From the NCBI GenBank assembly GCA_021818715.1, contig JAKATN010000001.1:62001-126000 (forward strand): DNA of 64,000 bases, read 5' to 3'. The stretch comes from Thermoplasmata archaeon. Its GTDB lineage: Archaea > Thermoplasmatota > Thermoplasmata > Thermoplasmatales > Thermoplasmataceae. Of the stretch, positions 28,719-37,933 are shown one piece after another. The position numbers and the translations under genes were made by a program. How positions within the stretch are numbered: the stretch's first letter is position 1; each line of letters begins with the position of its first letter. The notes under the pieces were generated by a model. It worked only from the letters and a program-made list of their open reading frames with translations. It ran no database searches and had not been told where the DNA came from.

Positions 28719-30215
28719 ATGCACTGGGCTGAAGCTTTTTTCACGGATGATTCAGACGAAGTGATAGCTACCGGCATCTCCCCTTCGGGCGCCATTCATA
28801 TTGGCAACATGAGGGAGATACTTACAGGGGACATTCTCAGCAAGGCAGCCGTTCGAAGGAAAAAGAAGACCCGTTTCATCTATCTTGGAGATGATGCAGA
28901 TCCGCTCAGAAAGGTTTACCCCTTCCTGCCAGCAAGCTACTCGGAGCATGTGGGAAAACCACTTTACAGGATCCCCGCGCCTGAGGGAAAGCAGTCATAC
29001 TCTGAATACTACCTGGCTCCATTCCTGAAGACACTCGATATCGTAAACGTAAGGGTAGAGGTTATAAGGTCATCCGATCTTTACAAGAACGGAACACTGG
29101 CAGAAGCTGCGAAATTGATTTTTGAAAACATAGGCAAGGTCGAGCAGATACTTCAGGAAGTGTCCCAGAGAAAGCTTGAGAGCAACTGGGCGCCATACAA
29201 TCCCATGTGCAGCATGTGCGGCAGGATCACCACCACAACAGTTACAGGTATCTCTTTTCCCTATGTGGAGTACACCTGTAAATGCGGTAACAGCGGAAAG
29301 AGCGACGTCAGGAAGGATGATGGTAAGCTACCATGGAGGCTGGAGTGGCCGGCCAAATGGTTTGCCCTGGGGGTGACCACCGAACCCTTCGGGAAGGATC
29401 ATGGAGCCGCTGGCGGATCGTATGATACCGGAAAGCGGATTGCAGAAGAGATATTCCACATAAAGGCGCCCAAGCCCATGATGTTCGAGAGAATTCTCCT
29501 GAAGGGAAAAGGCGTAATGCACTCTTCCACTGGAATCAACGTCTCTGCCTATGATTTCGTTAGCAATTCCCCGCCGGAGGCTCTGAGGTATATACTTGCC
29601 AAGAATCAGCCGTCAAGGCACATCAACTTTGATCCAGGACTTGGACTTCTCAGTGTGATGGACGAAATGGAGAAATACAGGAGGGCCTACTTCGGGTTGG
29701 ACAGGGTGTCTGATGAAAACCTGGAAAGCATTCTGCTGTACAGCTCAGTCACCGGAATGATAGAAAAACCTGCTCCAGTCAGCTTCCGTCACCTGGTTAC
29801 ACTTATCCAGATATACAGGGACCCGGACTCCATTATCAGACTCGCAAGGGTCGATGCTGGCGGGGAGGAAATTGTCCGCAGGGAGATTGAGATAGCCAGA
29901 AGGTGGCTGAGTTCATATGCGCCTGAGGAAATAAAGTTCAAGATGCTGCCTGCAGATGAAAGAGTGAATCTGCCCGAGAATGAGAGGCAGTTCATCTTGG
30001 CCCTCCTGACATCCATTGAAGGTGCGGAATGGGATGCAGAAAACATCCACAATGTAATTCATGAGTCGATAAAGGCATGCGCCATAGATCAGGAGGAAGG
30101 ATTCATGGCAATCTACAGGCTCCTCATCGGAAAGGAAAAGGGGCCAAGGCTTGGCTATTTCTTGTATGGACTGGGCAAGGAATTCGTAACCAGGAGGCTG
30201 CGAATCAATGCTTGA
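28719..30215 (+). CDS. lysS: lysyl-tRNA synthetase, class I
   Basis: 498 residues. Class I synthetase fold: HIGH-type motif PSGAIHIGN (residues 22-30) and a KMSKS-equivalent loop near residue 263-275 (LKGKGVMHSSTG), plus a zinc-binding insertion with Cys164-x2-Cys167 and Cys187-x-Cys189. The C-terminal helical domain matches the anticodon-binding cage of archaeal class I LysRS, the form found in most Euryarchaeota in place of class II. It follows the regulator by 9 bases and overlaps the MiaB-like gene by 8, forming a three-gene unit. Confidence 0.93.
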   Translation: MHWAEAFFTDDSDEVIATGISPSGAIHIGNMREILTGDILSKAAVRRKKKTRFIYLGDDADPLRKVYPFLPASYSEHVGKPLYRIPAPEGKQSYSEYYLAPFLKTLDIVNVRVEVIRSSDLYKNGTLAEAAKLIFENIGKVEQILQEVSQRKLESNWAPYNPMCSMCGRITTTTVTGISFPYVEYTCKCGNSGKSDVRKDDGKLPWRLEWPAKWFALGVTTEPFGKDHGAAGGSYDTGKRIAEEIFHIKAPKPMMFERILLKGKGVMHSSTGINVSAYDFVSNSPPEALRYILAKNQPSRHINFDPGLGLLSVMDEMEKYRRAYFGLDRVSDENLESILLYSSVTGMIEKPAPVSFRHLVTLIQIYRDPDSIIRLARVDAGGEEIVRREIEIARRWLSSYAPEEIKFKMLPADERVNLPENERQFILALLTSIEGAEWDAENIHNVIHESIKACAIDQEEGFMAIYRLLIGKEKGPRLGYFLYGLGKEFVTRRLRINA

Positions 30216-31452
30216 AACGCAGGTTTCTACGAATCAGTCAAGGAAGATATATCTGGAAGCTTACGGATGCACCCTCTCAAAGTCAGAGGCGGGCATCTAC
30301 GTAAATTCCCTTCTGCGAGAAGGTGATACCATAGTGTCTGATCCATCAGAAGCCGACCTCAGGGTTATCAACACGTGTGTAGTCATCTCACAAACAGAAA
30401 ATAGGATGATTCGCAGGATACAGGAACTTTCGGGCTTTGGTGATGTGGAAGTCACCGGCTGCCTGCCTGCTGTTTCTGCGCAGTCGCTTGATCAACCCGG
30501 AATAAAGCTGATCTCTGCCGGCACATTCAGGAATTTTTACAGGGGGGCGTTTGATGACGTGGAAATCAGGGATATTTCCATCTTTGACGGAATCCCGATA
30601 AACCAGGGATGCACTGGCAACTGCAGTTTCTGCATATCGCGGATAGCCAGGGGAAAACTGCTTTCCCGTGCCCGGGAGAAAATCGTTGGCCAGGTGAGGC
30701 TGCAGCTGGACAGGGGAATTAAGGAAGTAAGGATAACGTCGCTGGACACTGCGGCTTATGGCAGGGATATTGGAACACGGTTACCTGATCTTATTGGGGA
30801 TATTACAGCAATCAATGGTGACTTCCAGCTCAGGGTCGGGATGATGGAGCCAATGAACACGTCCGAGATCCTGCAGGATTTATTGTACCGTTACTCTGAT
30901 TGCAAAGTCTATAAATTCATGCACCTTCCCGTCCAGAGCGGAAGTGATTCTGTACTCGTGAAGATGAACAGAGGGTACTCCTCATCAGATTTCCTGAGAA
31001 TTGCGTCCAGCTTCAAGAAGAGGTTTCCGGAAGGAATGCTATCCACAGATATCATTACTGGCTATCCGGGAGAGGGCGATGCTGAGTTTGAGGAGACCAT
31101 AGAAGTGATCGAAAAATCGAGGCCAAACATAGTGAACGTGACCCGGTTCTCACCACGTCCATATACCAGGGATTTTTCTTCCACCCCCATATCATCCAAT
31201 GAGACAAAGAAAAGGGACAAGGCCATAATGGAGATTCACAGAAGGATATCCGGGGAGGAATTTTCCAAATCCGTGGGAAATCAGTTATCAGTACTTATCA
31301 CCGAACAGGGCAAAGGTGAAACTATGGTGGGCCGGGACCAGAATTACCGTCCAGTTGTCATCCCCGGCAGGTTTAATCTTTACAGCCGGGTGAACTGCGA
31401 GATTGTGGGCTATGGAGAAACCTACCTGATAGCAAAAGAATCTAATTCTTGA
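30208..31452 (+). CDS. tRNA t6A methylthiotransferase (MtaB/CDKAL1-like)
   Basis: 414 residues. N-terminal UPF0004 domain with the three cluster cysteines (Cys21, Cys57, Cys85); the radical SAM domain with C-x3-C-x2-C (GCTGNCSFC, Cys135/139/142); and a C-terminal TRAM domain ending YGETYLIAKE. This is the MiaB family; the archaeal branch converts t6A37 to ms2t6A37 in tRNAs including tRNA(Lys). Position after lysyl-tRNA synthetase, overlapping it by 8 bases, fits that role. All six catalytic cysteines are present. Confidence 0.9.
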   Translation: MLETQVSTNQSRKIYLEAYGCTLSKSEAGIYVNSLLREGDTIVSDPSEADLRVINTCVVISQTENRMIRRIQELSGFGDVEVTGCLPAVSAQSLDQPGIKLISAGTFRNFYRGAFDDVEIRDISIFDGIPINQGCTGNCSFCISRIARGKLLSRAREKIVGQVRLQLDRGIKEVRITSLDTAAYGRDIGTRLPDLIGDITAINGDFQLRVGMMEPMNTSEILQDLLYRYSDCKVYKFMHLPVQSGSDSVLVKMNRGYSSSDFLRIASSFKKRFPEGMLSTDIITGYPGEGDAEFEETIEVIEKSRPNIVNVTRFSPRPYTRDFSSTPISSNETKKRDKAIMEIHRRISGEEFSKSVGNQLSVLITEQGKGETMVGRDQNYRPVVIPGRFNLYSRVNCEIVGYGETYLIAKESNS

Positions 31453-31686
31453 GTCGTCCAGTTTGCATCTCAGCCATCTATCAGCCGCCATGGTACGTGG
31501 TGGTCAGAATAGTGAAGCCGTTTCTATGCCTGCACCGTGTTTCATTCATTCCTGAGTTTGGAAAAGTCGAAACTTTGTCCCCATTCCACCAGCATCCAGA
31601 TACGGTGGCGTCCGGGAATTCATGGGCCAACGCTCTCTGCTTCTGGGCCAAGCGTAACACCATGTTAATCCCTTTGATCGGGCAGG

Positions 31687-32694
31687 CTAATTTAGCCTGT
31701 CCACTTCAACTATTTCGTCAAGCACGTACCTGTCAGACTTCTTAAAGCCAAAAAGAGTCTGGAATTCAACCGGGGTCAGTATGGGAAACGGAAACCTGTC
31801 ATAGTCATCTATCGGTACCCGGGGGCAGCCGGTAAAGATAACCGCATCTGAGCCGGAATTGACTATGTCGTTAGAGTTGAATTCATTTGAGTACATCATT
31901 ATGTAATCCTTCCCGAGTTCCTTCAGTTGTGTACAGATCAGATCTGCCAGTTTCTTCCTGTATTGCCCAACCTTTGTATCCACTATTACGCAGAACCTGT
32001 TTGCCTTCAGGGATTGAGAGATCTTGGCATAGCGCTTCCTGAGGAATTTCTCGGTCTCATCCTTCATGCTGCTGACCTTTCTCTCATTCAGGTCAAGAAT
32101 GAAGGATTCCTTAGATCCGGAAAGTTGCGCACCAATGGCATGAAATCTTCCCGTGCTGATAACAAGGAAGCAGTCCACGTCGGCAGAAATGGAATGTGCT
32201 GCGCTGAAATTGCATCCCAGGACCTGGCCAGGGTATCCCATTCTTGAATCCTGCCTGCCTATTTTTGCTGCAAGTCCCAGCCGTTCAAGGTGATCCTTCA
32301 CATCGTTGATAGTGTCAAGATACTGGATTGAAGCAAGCAGGCCAACAGTTCTATACCCCTTGCCCACAATTGGATCGTATACCTGGTCGGGCAGGTCATA
32401 GGTGAATTCAGTCCTGTATTCCTCAAAAATTACGGGCCTTGGATAGTTGATATTTGGTATCACGGAATGCCCGAACTGCACTATTACGTCAACGTCCCGG
32501 TAAATATCCGGGTTCCCGATATCGCAGGCACCATAAAAAGCGTCGGAGGCGAGGATCACTGCAAATTTCCTGCTCAACTCATTGAACAGGTCATAGGACG
32601 ACCGCTTAAGGCCGTCCGGAAGCATCAGCATAATTTTCCTGGCGTTCATAGCCCGAAGCCTTTCAACTAGCGATGTTGTATCCCTGATTCCCAC
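31687..32694 (-). CDS. dph2: 2-(3-amino-3-carboxypropyl)histidine synthase Dph2
   Basis: 335 residues. The radical enzyme for the first step of diphthamide synthesis on elongation factor 2. The three cysteines that hold the non-classical [4Fe-4S] cluster are present: Cys57 in FYGACDIG, Cys161 in LGCNFSAA and Cys290 in FTGCPRVPIDDYDRF. Other family stretches: MLMLPDGLKR near the N-terminus and VQFGHSVIPN. Length matches archaeal Dph2 homodimers. It is a monocistronic gene on the minus strand with a 234-base convergent gap on the miaB-like side. Confidence 0.94.
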   Translation of the reverse strand: MGIRDTTSLVERLRAMNARKIMLMLPDGLKRSSYDLFNELSRKFAVILASDAFYGACDIGNPDIYRDVDVIVQFGHSVIPNINYPRPVIFEEYRTEFTYDLPDQVYDPIVGKGYRTVGLLASIQYLDTINDVKDHLERLGLAAKIGRQDSRMGYPGQVLGCNFSAAHSISADVDCFLVISTGRFHAIGAQLSGSKESFILDLNERKVSSMKDETEKFLRKRYAKISQSLKANRFCVIVDTKVGQYRKKLADLICTQLKELGKDYIMMYSNEFNSNDIVNSGSDAVIFTGCPRVPIDDYDRFPFPILTPVEFQTLFGFKKSDRYVLDEIVEVDRLN

Positions 32695-32849
32695 AAAGGT
32701 GTATGGATTCAGGTGATTAATAGTAATTCAAATGTATTCACTTTATAGAGAGATGCAGTAAAAAATATTCCGAAACCAGATACCGTTGCCAGACGCAATG
32801 GAATCAGTCCGGGCTTTAGATTCAGTATTGCCAGGAACCATTATAGGTG

Positions 32850-33584
32850 TCACAGGGCTTCATAATCAAACAGCGTACTTGGCCTGACTCTTACGAATTT
32901 TCTGAAATAGTATTCCAGGAATTTCCGTTCAAATGAGGATACGGATTTCGGCCCGGCAACATTCACTGAATTTCCCCTCAATACTCCTGCGGTGATCATA
33001 TTCCTTAGCAGCATTGTGAAATCGGATCTTATGGTTGGAACGTCGCTTATATCGGAGTTGGCAAGTGCAAAGTTTGTTGCCTCCTCTATGACATCGCCTA
33101 TCCTCCTGTCCCTGCCCGGGTAAAGATAGCGCAAGAGGAAATGGGATTTCAGAAATGGGTGCATGTTGTAAAGATAAGGTGCGGGAAAATTAGGAAAAAC
33201 AAGATCGCCTTCCTGGAAGATCCTTCCAGCCATCACTTTCGCCCTTTCTGTTATCAGCCTTATGTTCCCTTCTGATGGGGAAACAATCACGTCCGATCCG
33301 CTACCCTCGCCTGTATCTGGATCAGCAATCAGCAGAGCGGACTCCTGATCTGCCGAAAGGGACCTGAATTCCGATTCGTAGCCAGGGAAACCAAGGGTGA
33401 AACCCCTTGCATTGCCCTCCCCCTTAATTGCCAGTACGTAATTTCCATTTCTGGAATCCCGGAATACGTCTTTCATTCCCAGTGACCTAAGTCTCGCATC
33501 AATGCAGGAAACAATCAGATGCCTCCTCTTCAACTGTCTCATCTCCTTCAGGTACTTTGAGAACAGACTTGCTCCGGAAGGCAT
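32850..33584 (-). CDS. unrecognised protein A of an adjacent unknown pair
   Basis: 244 residues, no known family recognised. Mixed alpha/beta: an N-terminal basic helix (KEMRQLKRRHLIVSCIDARLRSLGM), a strand-rich middle (NYVLAIKGEGNARGFTLGFPGYE), then PAPYLYNMHPFLKSHFLLRYLYPGRD, aromatic-rich and possibly a binding site, and a C-terminal helix with ERKFLEYYFRKFV. No signal peptide or membrane span. Its start is 1 base from the stop of the next unknown gene upstream, so the two form an operon. Codon use looks like the neighbours. Confidence 0.75.
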   Translation of the reverse strand: MPSGASLFSKYLKEMRQLKRRHLIVSCIDARLRSLGMKDVFRDSRNGNYVLAIKGEGNARGFTLGFPGYESEFRSLSADQESALLIADPDTGEGSGSDVIVSPSEGNIRLITERAKVMAGRIFQEGDLVFPNFPAPYLYNMHPFLKSHFLLRYLYPGRDRRIGDVIEEATNFALANSDISDVPTIRSDFTMLLRNMITAGVLRGNSVNVAGPKSVSSFERKFLEYYFRKFVRVRPSTLFDYEAL

Positions 33585-33585
33585 A

Positions 33586-34437
33586 TCACACCTCCATTGA
33601 TTCCGAAATCTCGATCAATCTGGTCGCTATTTCCGGAGAGAACAGCGAGTCGGGGATCATCCGGATGTGGACGCCCTTGATGATCGGGACAAACCCGTTT
33701 GCCCTGGTGCCTGAAACAAGGTACTGCATGAAGCCAGGTTCGTTTACAGTTCTGATCAGGGAATATTCTTCTGCTACCCTTTCCAGGAAAAGATCCTGGG
33801 AGGATTGTGCCCTGTGAAGCACAAAATTTTCCATATGCGAAGAGGATCCGGCTATGAGCCTCATTCCGGCAAGTTTTTCCATTAACTTCCAGGAGGAATC
33901 CAGCAATACTTCGTATATCATGGAAATGTCCCTGGCGACGGAAACAGGGTCCCCTCTGACCCTTACCGAGCAGTCTCTCTTCAGGTTCAGGTTACACTGT
34001 GTTCCTTCAAATTCAAGCGAAGTCGGCATGAATCCTCTTTTCCGGAACGAATTGAAAGTCTCAGATACAATGCCCCTGTTCATGCCCCTCATCGTTATCC
34101 TGCCTGAACCCCTTGAGATGAAAGACGAAAGCACGAGCCCGTGGTCTATGAGTTTTTCTGGAAGATCGAGAAAACTTGATATCGGTGCCAGAAAAAATAG
34201 GAGCCTGTCATAGTATTGTTTCTTGAATGCGGCATATTCAATTTCGTTGAGCTGTCCGATCACAATGCGGAAGTTGTCTCTGAATGGAATGAAGTTTACT
34301 TTTTCAAAGAGCTCCGGGATCAGTTTTGGGACAAAATGATCTCCCGGACTCATAACCAGGACGGCCCTGACTGGGCTGTTCTTCCTGTACGTTGCAAGTT
34401 GCTGTGCAAGGATTTCCCTAAGCTCTTCTTTATCCAA
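33586..34437 (-). CDS. unrecognised protein B of an adjacent unknown pair
   Basis: 283 residues from a TTG start at 34437; an A/T-rich TATA-like stretch lies about 25 bases upstream on the minus strand. No family recognised. The N-terminal part has a hydrophobic strand VRAVLVMSPGDHFVPKLIPELFEK, and the middle has RGSGRITMRGMNRGIVSETFNSFRKRGF (basic, perhaps nucleic-acid-binding). The rest is mixed alpha/beta with no membrane span. Operon partner of the gene at 32850-33584. Lineage-specific proteins of this size in pairs often form complexes, but nothing in the sequence proves it. Confidence 0.75.
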   Translation of the reverse strand: MDKEELREILAQQLATYRKNSPVRAVLVMSPGDHFVPKLIPELFEKVNFIPFRDNFRIVIGQLNEIEYAAFKKQYYDRLLFFLAPISSFLDLPEKLIDHGLVLSSFISRGSGRITMRGMNRGIVSETFNSFRKRGFMPTSLEFEGTQCNLNLKRDCSVRVRGDPVSVARDISMIYEVLLDSSWKLMEKLAGMRLIAGSSSHMENFVLHRAQSSQDLFLERVAEEYSLIRTVNEPGFMQYLVSGTRANGFVPIIKGVHIRMIPDSLFSPEIATRLIEISESMEV

Positions 34438-34747
34438 CGTGCTTTTATCCCGAACTGATTAAAAATAATTCGGATGAAACCGAACATCTCAATTCAGGGT
34501 AGGACAGATTAACTTTTTCAGTTCTCCCCTTTCGCACCTTCGTGGATAACCAGCTTCACGAGGGAAAATGAGGCCTGAGGGTAGCTAAGTTTTGCGCCCC
34601 CGCAGCAAAAGCATTTAAATGACAACAAATGAAAAATTTAGAGCGGCACACGTTCGTGAGGATCATTATTGATTCATGAATAAACCTGAGAAGTTGGGAC
34701 CCAGTTCCTTGAGTAACCCTTAAATAGCCAACTTCCTCTTCATTTTC
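34438..34747. other. divergent intergenic region with promoter of the MoxR operon
   Basis: About 310 bases without a gene. On the right, TATA box TTAAATAGCC (34720-34729) is centred about 24 bases before the GTG at 34748, predicting a leaderless operon mRNA. On the left, an A/T-rich stretch near 34457-34470 serves the unknown pair. Confidence 0.5.
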
Positions 34748-35872
34748 GTGGTTTCAAAGTCTACTGCTACTCTGGTAGTTCTGGCAATAGTCGTTACCTG
34801 GCTGCTGATATCATCGATAGGCCAGATTAACTCGCCAGCCAGCCAGGGCGGTGGCACGGGTAATCTCAATGGCGGGACGGGAAATCATGGTTCCGGATCA
34901 AATTCCGGATATACGTTTTCATTCCCATCGTTTCCGGGGTTCACATTGCCATTTTCAATTACGCTTCCAGGTTTCTCAAATTTGTTCAATGTGCAGTGGC
35001 CATCATTGAGCCCGGAGATCCACACGGTTGATTTATACGTCTCCTTCTTCAACCCATTCAGCCAGAAGCAATTCCAGTTCTTTAACCCCTTCAATGGGAT
35101 TAATCATGGCCTAGGTAATCTTCTCAACACACAAGTCTTTGGAGGAGGAACGCAGAACTTCCTGAAAATTCCGGATATCCTTCTGTATGCGGCGCTTGGC
35201 CTGGTGATCGTAGCCCTCATTTCCACCTTCGTGGTCCGGATTGTTACCAGGGACAGGAGCAAGGGGAGCATCGTAAAGGGTGGGGAAATGGAGACATTAC
35301 CGGTGCTTAACCCGGAAAGTACTGAAAGCATGACAGTCACATACAGCTATGCCACAACCGCTTATCCTGGATGGAACCAGGGCGATCATTTCCTGAAGCC
35401 TGCAATACCGTCTTCATACCCTCTGGTTGCTATGACCGGAGAGGAGTTGATCGTGGGCTATCCGAAAGGTACGATATTTAACCCGGGATCTGCCTCACTG
35501 CTGAAATCTGAAGATACGCAGGCAAAAATCGGGATTGTGGAAGGCTGCAACCTTGTCAACGGAATATACCAAAACGAGGAGGACAGTCTTCATCTTAGGG
35601 GAGTCATCCCAGGGGATGAAATAATCAGAATGACGGAGGCCAACATAATCTCGGGCGGAAACGTTTCAAATACCGTCAGGGAACTTGTGCGTAGTGAGAT
35701 TGAAAGCGGGCGCGTGAAGGATGCTGCCAGGATCGATCAGATCGTTCGTGCATTTGAACGCGTGCGGTATGGCGGTAAGCAGGCCAGCATGAAGGAGCTG
35801 CGTGAATATTTTGACAATCTCAGGGAATCGTTAGCCTCGCCGTTAGCCATAATCTGCAACGGAGAAAGTTGA
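34748..35872 (+). CDS. membrane protein with C-terminal DUF4129-like domain
   Basis: 374 residues from GTG 34748. An N-terminal hydrophobic anchor (about 7-25), then a Gly/Asn/Ser-rich and Phe/Pro-rich extracellular stretch (about 30-140), a second membrane span (about 145-166, ILLYAALGLVIVALISTFVV), and a cytoplasmic C-terminal part. The last 60 residues (IVRAFERVRYGGKQASMKELREYFDNLRE) match the DUF4129 pattern commonly encoded beside MoxR and DUF58 genes. First gene of the operon; a TATA box lies 24 bases upstream. Role unknown, probably assembly or quality control of envelope proteins together with the MoxR ATPase. Confidence 0.75.
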   Translation: MVSKSTATLVVLAIVVTWLLISSIGQINSPASQGGGTGNLNGGTGNHGSGSNSGYTFSFPSFPGFTLPFSITLPGFSNLFNVQWPSLSPEIHTVDLYVSFFNPFSQKQFQFFNPFNGINHGLGNLLNTQVFGGGTQNFLKIPDILLYAALGLVIVALISTFVVRIVTRDRSKGSIVKGGEMETLPVLNPESTESMTVTYSYATTAYPGWNQGDHFLKPAIPSSYPLVAMTGEELIVGYPKGTIFNPGSASLLKSEDTQAKIGIVEGCNLVNGIYQNEEDSLHLRGVIPGDEIIRMTEANIISGGNVSNTVRELVRSEIESGRVKDAARIDQIVRAFERVRYGGKQASMKELREYFDNLRESLASPLAIICNGES

Positions 35873-35873
35873 A

Positions 35874-36977
35874 TTGAGGGTCTACCAGGGTGAAACACTA
35901 TCCGCGCTGTTGAAGTATGTTATATCCGCGCTGGTGCTTGTAATAGCTGGGGCAGTCATTCTCACAGTATCCCCGCTTATAGGCGGGATGCTGCTTGTGA
36001 TTGCAGTTTCATTCCCCCTGCTTCTTGCGGGAAAACTTCTGCTGGATTCCGGCAGATCTTATTCTCCGGTGTTAATGAAGCGTTTTATAGCGCCACTGCC
36101 GGTTGAAGTAGCATTATCGGCACTGACATATGATCTTGGAATATCCTCCCTGGGCGTATTCGCTGCAACGGGAGCATCGCTCGCACTGTTTTTCTTCCTT
36201 CTGTTCGTATCCTTGAGATACACAGGTTCGGGTCTTCTTGAAAGGGGGCAAAAACCTGAACCGAGTAGATGGCTACATAGAACCTCAAATGCCCTGCTTT
36301 TTCTGGCAGTATATTTTGCATTCTTCCTGACGGGCGATTTTTATTATTTCGGGTATCCATTCCTTTTTGCAGGAATCGGCATCATCCCGTTCTCCATCGA
36401 TCCACTGCTGTCCCTTTCCCGGAACAGGCAGGTTAAGGAGCTTTCAGTGTGGATAAGAGACAGTTCAACTTCATACATTACCGGCTTTTTTGTGTTGGGA
36501 TTAGCATATTCCATTCTTGAAATCCCGAAACCTTATCAGGCAAACGAGTTCATACTGTTCTTCCTGCTGATGGGCACGGTGGTTCTGATCATGTATGCTT
36601 TCTGGAGAGGATATTCCATCGGGACAGGGAAAATTGAAACGCTTTACAACACAATCTACATGAAACACAGGTTCACGCCGAAAGTGATATCAGAGACCGA
36701 ATCCGATCTCTTTGCGAATTCCGTGAAGGAATTTGTAGTCCATGGAAGAAAGCCGGACCTGCTTATAGCACTCTCCCATATGCTGGGATCTGCCGGAACG
36801 AGCCTGGAGGATACCGAAGCTATTCTCGCCAGGCTGGCAGGGTACGGAGGGTTGGGGGAATCAGCCGTCAACAATGCCTTTACAAGAAGGTCAATACAGA
36901 ATGAGGTGTCTCAGAGGCTTGACATGATCAACAGTGTTGCAGTGGTGATTAAAAAAAGATTGGAGGCGAATGCATGA
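35874..36977 (+). CDS. polytopic membrane protein of the MoxR-DUF58 operon
   Basis: 367 residues from TTG 35874, 1 base after the previous stop, with GGAGAAAG about 6 bases ahead. About seven hydrophobic segments in the first 250 residues (ALVLVIAGAVILTV, MLLVIAVSFPLLLAG, ALFFFLLFVSL and others), then a soluble helical C-terminal third (SETESDLFANSVKEFVVHGRKPD onwards). No family recognised beyond its position in the operon. The stop overlaps the MoxR start (ATGA). Confidence 0.7.
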   Translation: MRVYQGETLSALLKYVISALVLVIAGAVILTVSPLIGGMLLVIAVSFPLLLAGKLLLDSGRSYSPVLMKRFIAPLPVEVALSALTYDLGISSLGVFAATGASLALFFFLLFVSLRYTGSGLLERGQKPEPSRWLHRTSNALLFLAVYFAFFLTGDFYYFGYPFLFAGIGIIPFSIDPLLSLSRNRQVKELSVWIRDSSTSYITGFFVLGLAYSILEIPKPYQANEFILFFLLMGTVVLIMYAFWRGYSIGTGKIETLYNTIYMKHRFTPKVISETESDLFANSVKEFVVHGRKPDLLIALSHMLGSAGTSLEDTEAILARLAGYGGLGESAVNNAFTRRSIQNEVSQRLDMINSVAVVIKKRLEANA

Positions 36978-37927
36978 GCACAAAACAGTTGGAAGAGTAC
37001 AGAAACAGCATATTAGACGCAATGACGGAGATATCAAAGTATTATGTAGGAAATCCGGAAACTGTGGTCAAAATCATGGCAGCAGTCCTCTCTTCAGGAC
37101 ACGTGCTCCTCAAGGATTTTCCAGGGATCGGCAAGACATTCATAGTAAAACTGTTTGCCCGCGTTATGGGCATGACAAGCAAGAGGATCCAGTTCACCCC
37201 TGATCTTCTGCCTTCCGATATAGTAGGAACGAAGGTATGGAAACAGAATTTGGGAGAATTCCAGACAATCAAAGGGCCTGTTTTCGCGAACCTGATCCTT
37301 GCCGACGAGATCAACAGGGCTCCTCCAAAGACCCAGTCTGCGTTGCTTGAGGCGATGGAAGAGAGACAGGTGACGATAGAGGGTGAAACGATGCTGCTTG
37401 ATCGCCCCTTTATAGTTCTGGCGACACAGAATCCGGTGGAACTCGAGGGTACTTATCCCCTGCCAGAAGCGCAGATGGACAGATTCATGATCGAACTCAC
37501 CCTGGGATATCCTACAGACGACATCGAAGTGCTCAGAAGGAGGATTTCCTGGCAGAGCGACGATCCCAGTTCGACTGCCAGCATAATGCTTGATTCAAAG
37601 GAACTTCTTGAAATCCAGAAATACGTAGAATCCGAAATAAAGGTGGACAAGGACATCCTTGAATATATATCCGAATTCGCAAAATGCCGCACGGACGAAA
37701 GGGTACTTGCTGGGCCAAGCCCGAGAGGCTTGATCTCACTGCTCAGGATATCCAAGGCGATCGCCTTCATAGACGGCAGGGATTTCGTGATTCCAGACGA
37801 CATCAAGAAAGTGGCAAGGGACGTACTCGGTCACAGGGTGATACTGAAGCCGGAGCTTACCCTTGAGGACATAGACGGGGAGCGTATAGTCAGCGAATAC
37901 CTGGTGAAGATCCAGGTTCCAAAATAG
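36974..37927 (+). CDS. MoxR-family AAA+ ATPase
   Basis: 317 residues. Walker A in KDFPGIGKTFIVK (near residue 51-59), Walker B LILADEINRAPPKTQSALLEAMEE, the family's sensor and arginine-finger region NPVELEGTYPLPEAQMDRFMI, and the C-terminal lid with GPSPRGLISLLRISKA. MoxR ATPases act as chaperones for maturation or insertion of partner proteins, usually together with vWA/DUF58 proteins, which follow directly here. The start overlaps the preceding membrane protein by 4 bases; DUF58 begins 6 bases after the stop. Confidence 0.95.
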   Translation: MSTKQLEEYRNSILDAMTEISKYYVGNPETVVKIMAAVLSSGHVLLKDFPGIGKTFIVKLFARVMGMTSKRIQFTPDLLPSDIVGTKVWKQNLGEFQTIKGPVFANLILADEINRAPPKTQSALLEAMEERQVTIEGETMLLDRPFIVLATQNPVELEGTYPLPEAQMDRFMIELTLGYPTDDIEVLRRRISWQSDDPSSTASIMLDSKELLEIQKYVESEIKVDKDILEYISEFAKCRTDERVLAGPSPRGLISLLRISKAIAFIDGRDFVIPDDIKKVARDVLGHRVILKPELTLEDIDGERIVSEYLVKIQVPK

Positions 37928-37933
37928 GTTAAA

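Noticed and set aside
31453-31686. Possible transposase fragment between the MiaB-like gene and dph2
   Set aside because: Frames on both strands are short, show no catalytic motif, and no terminal repeats flank them.
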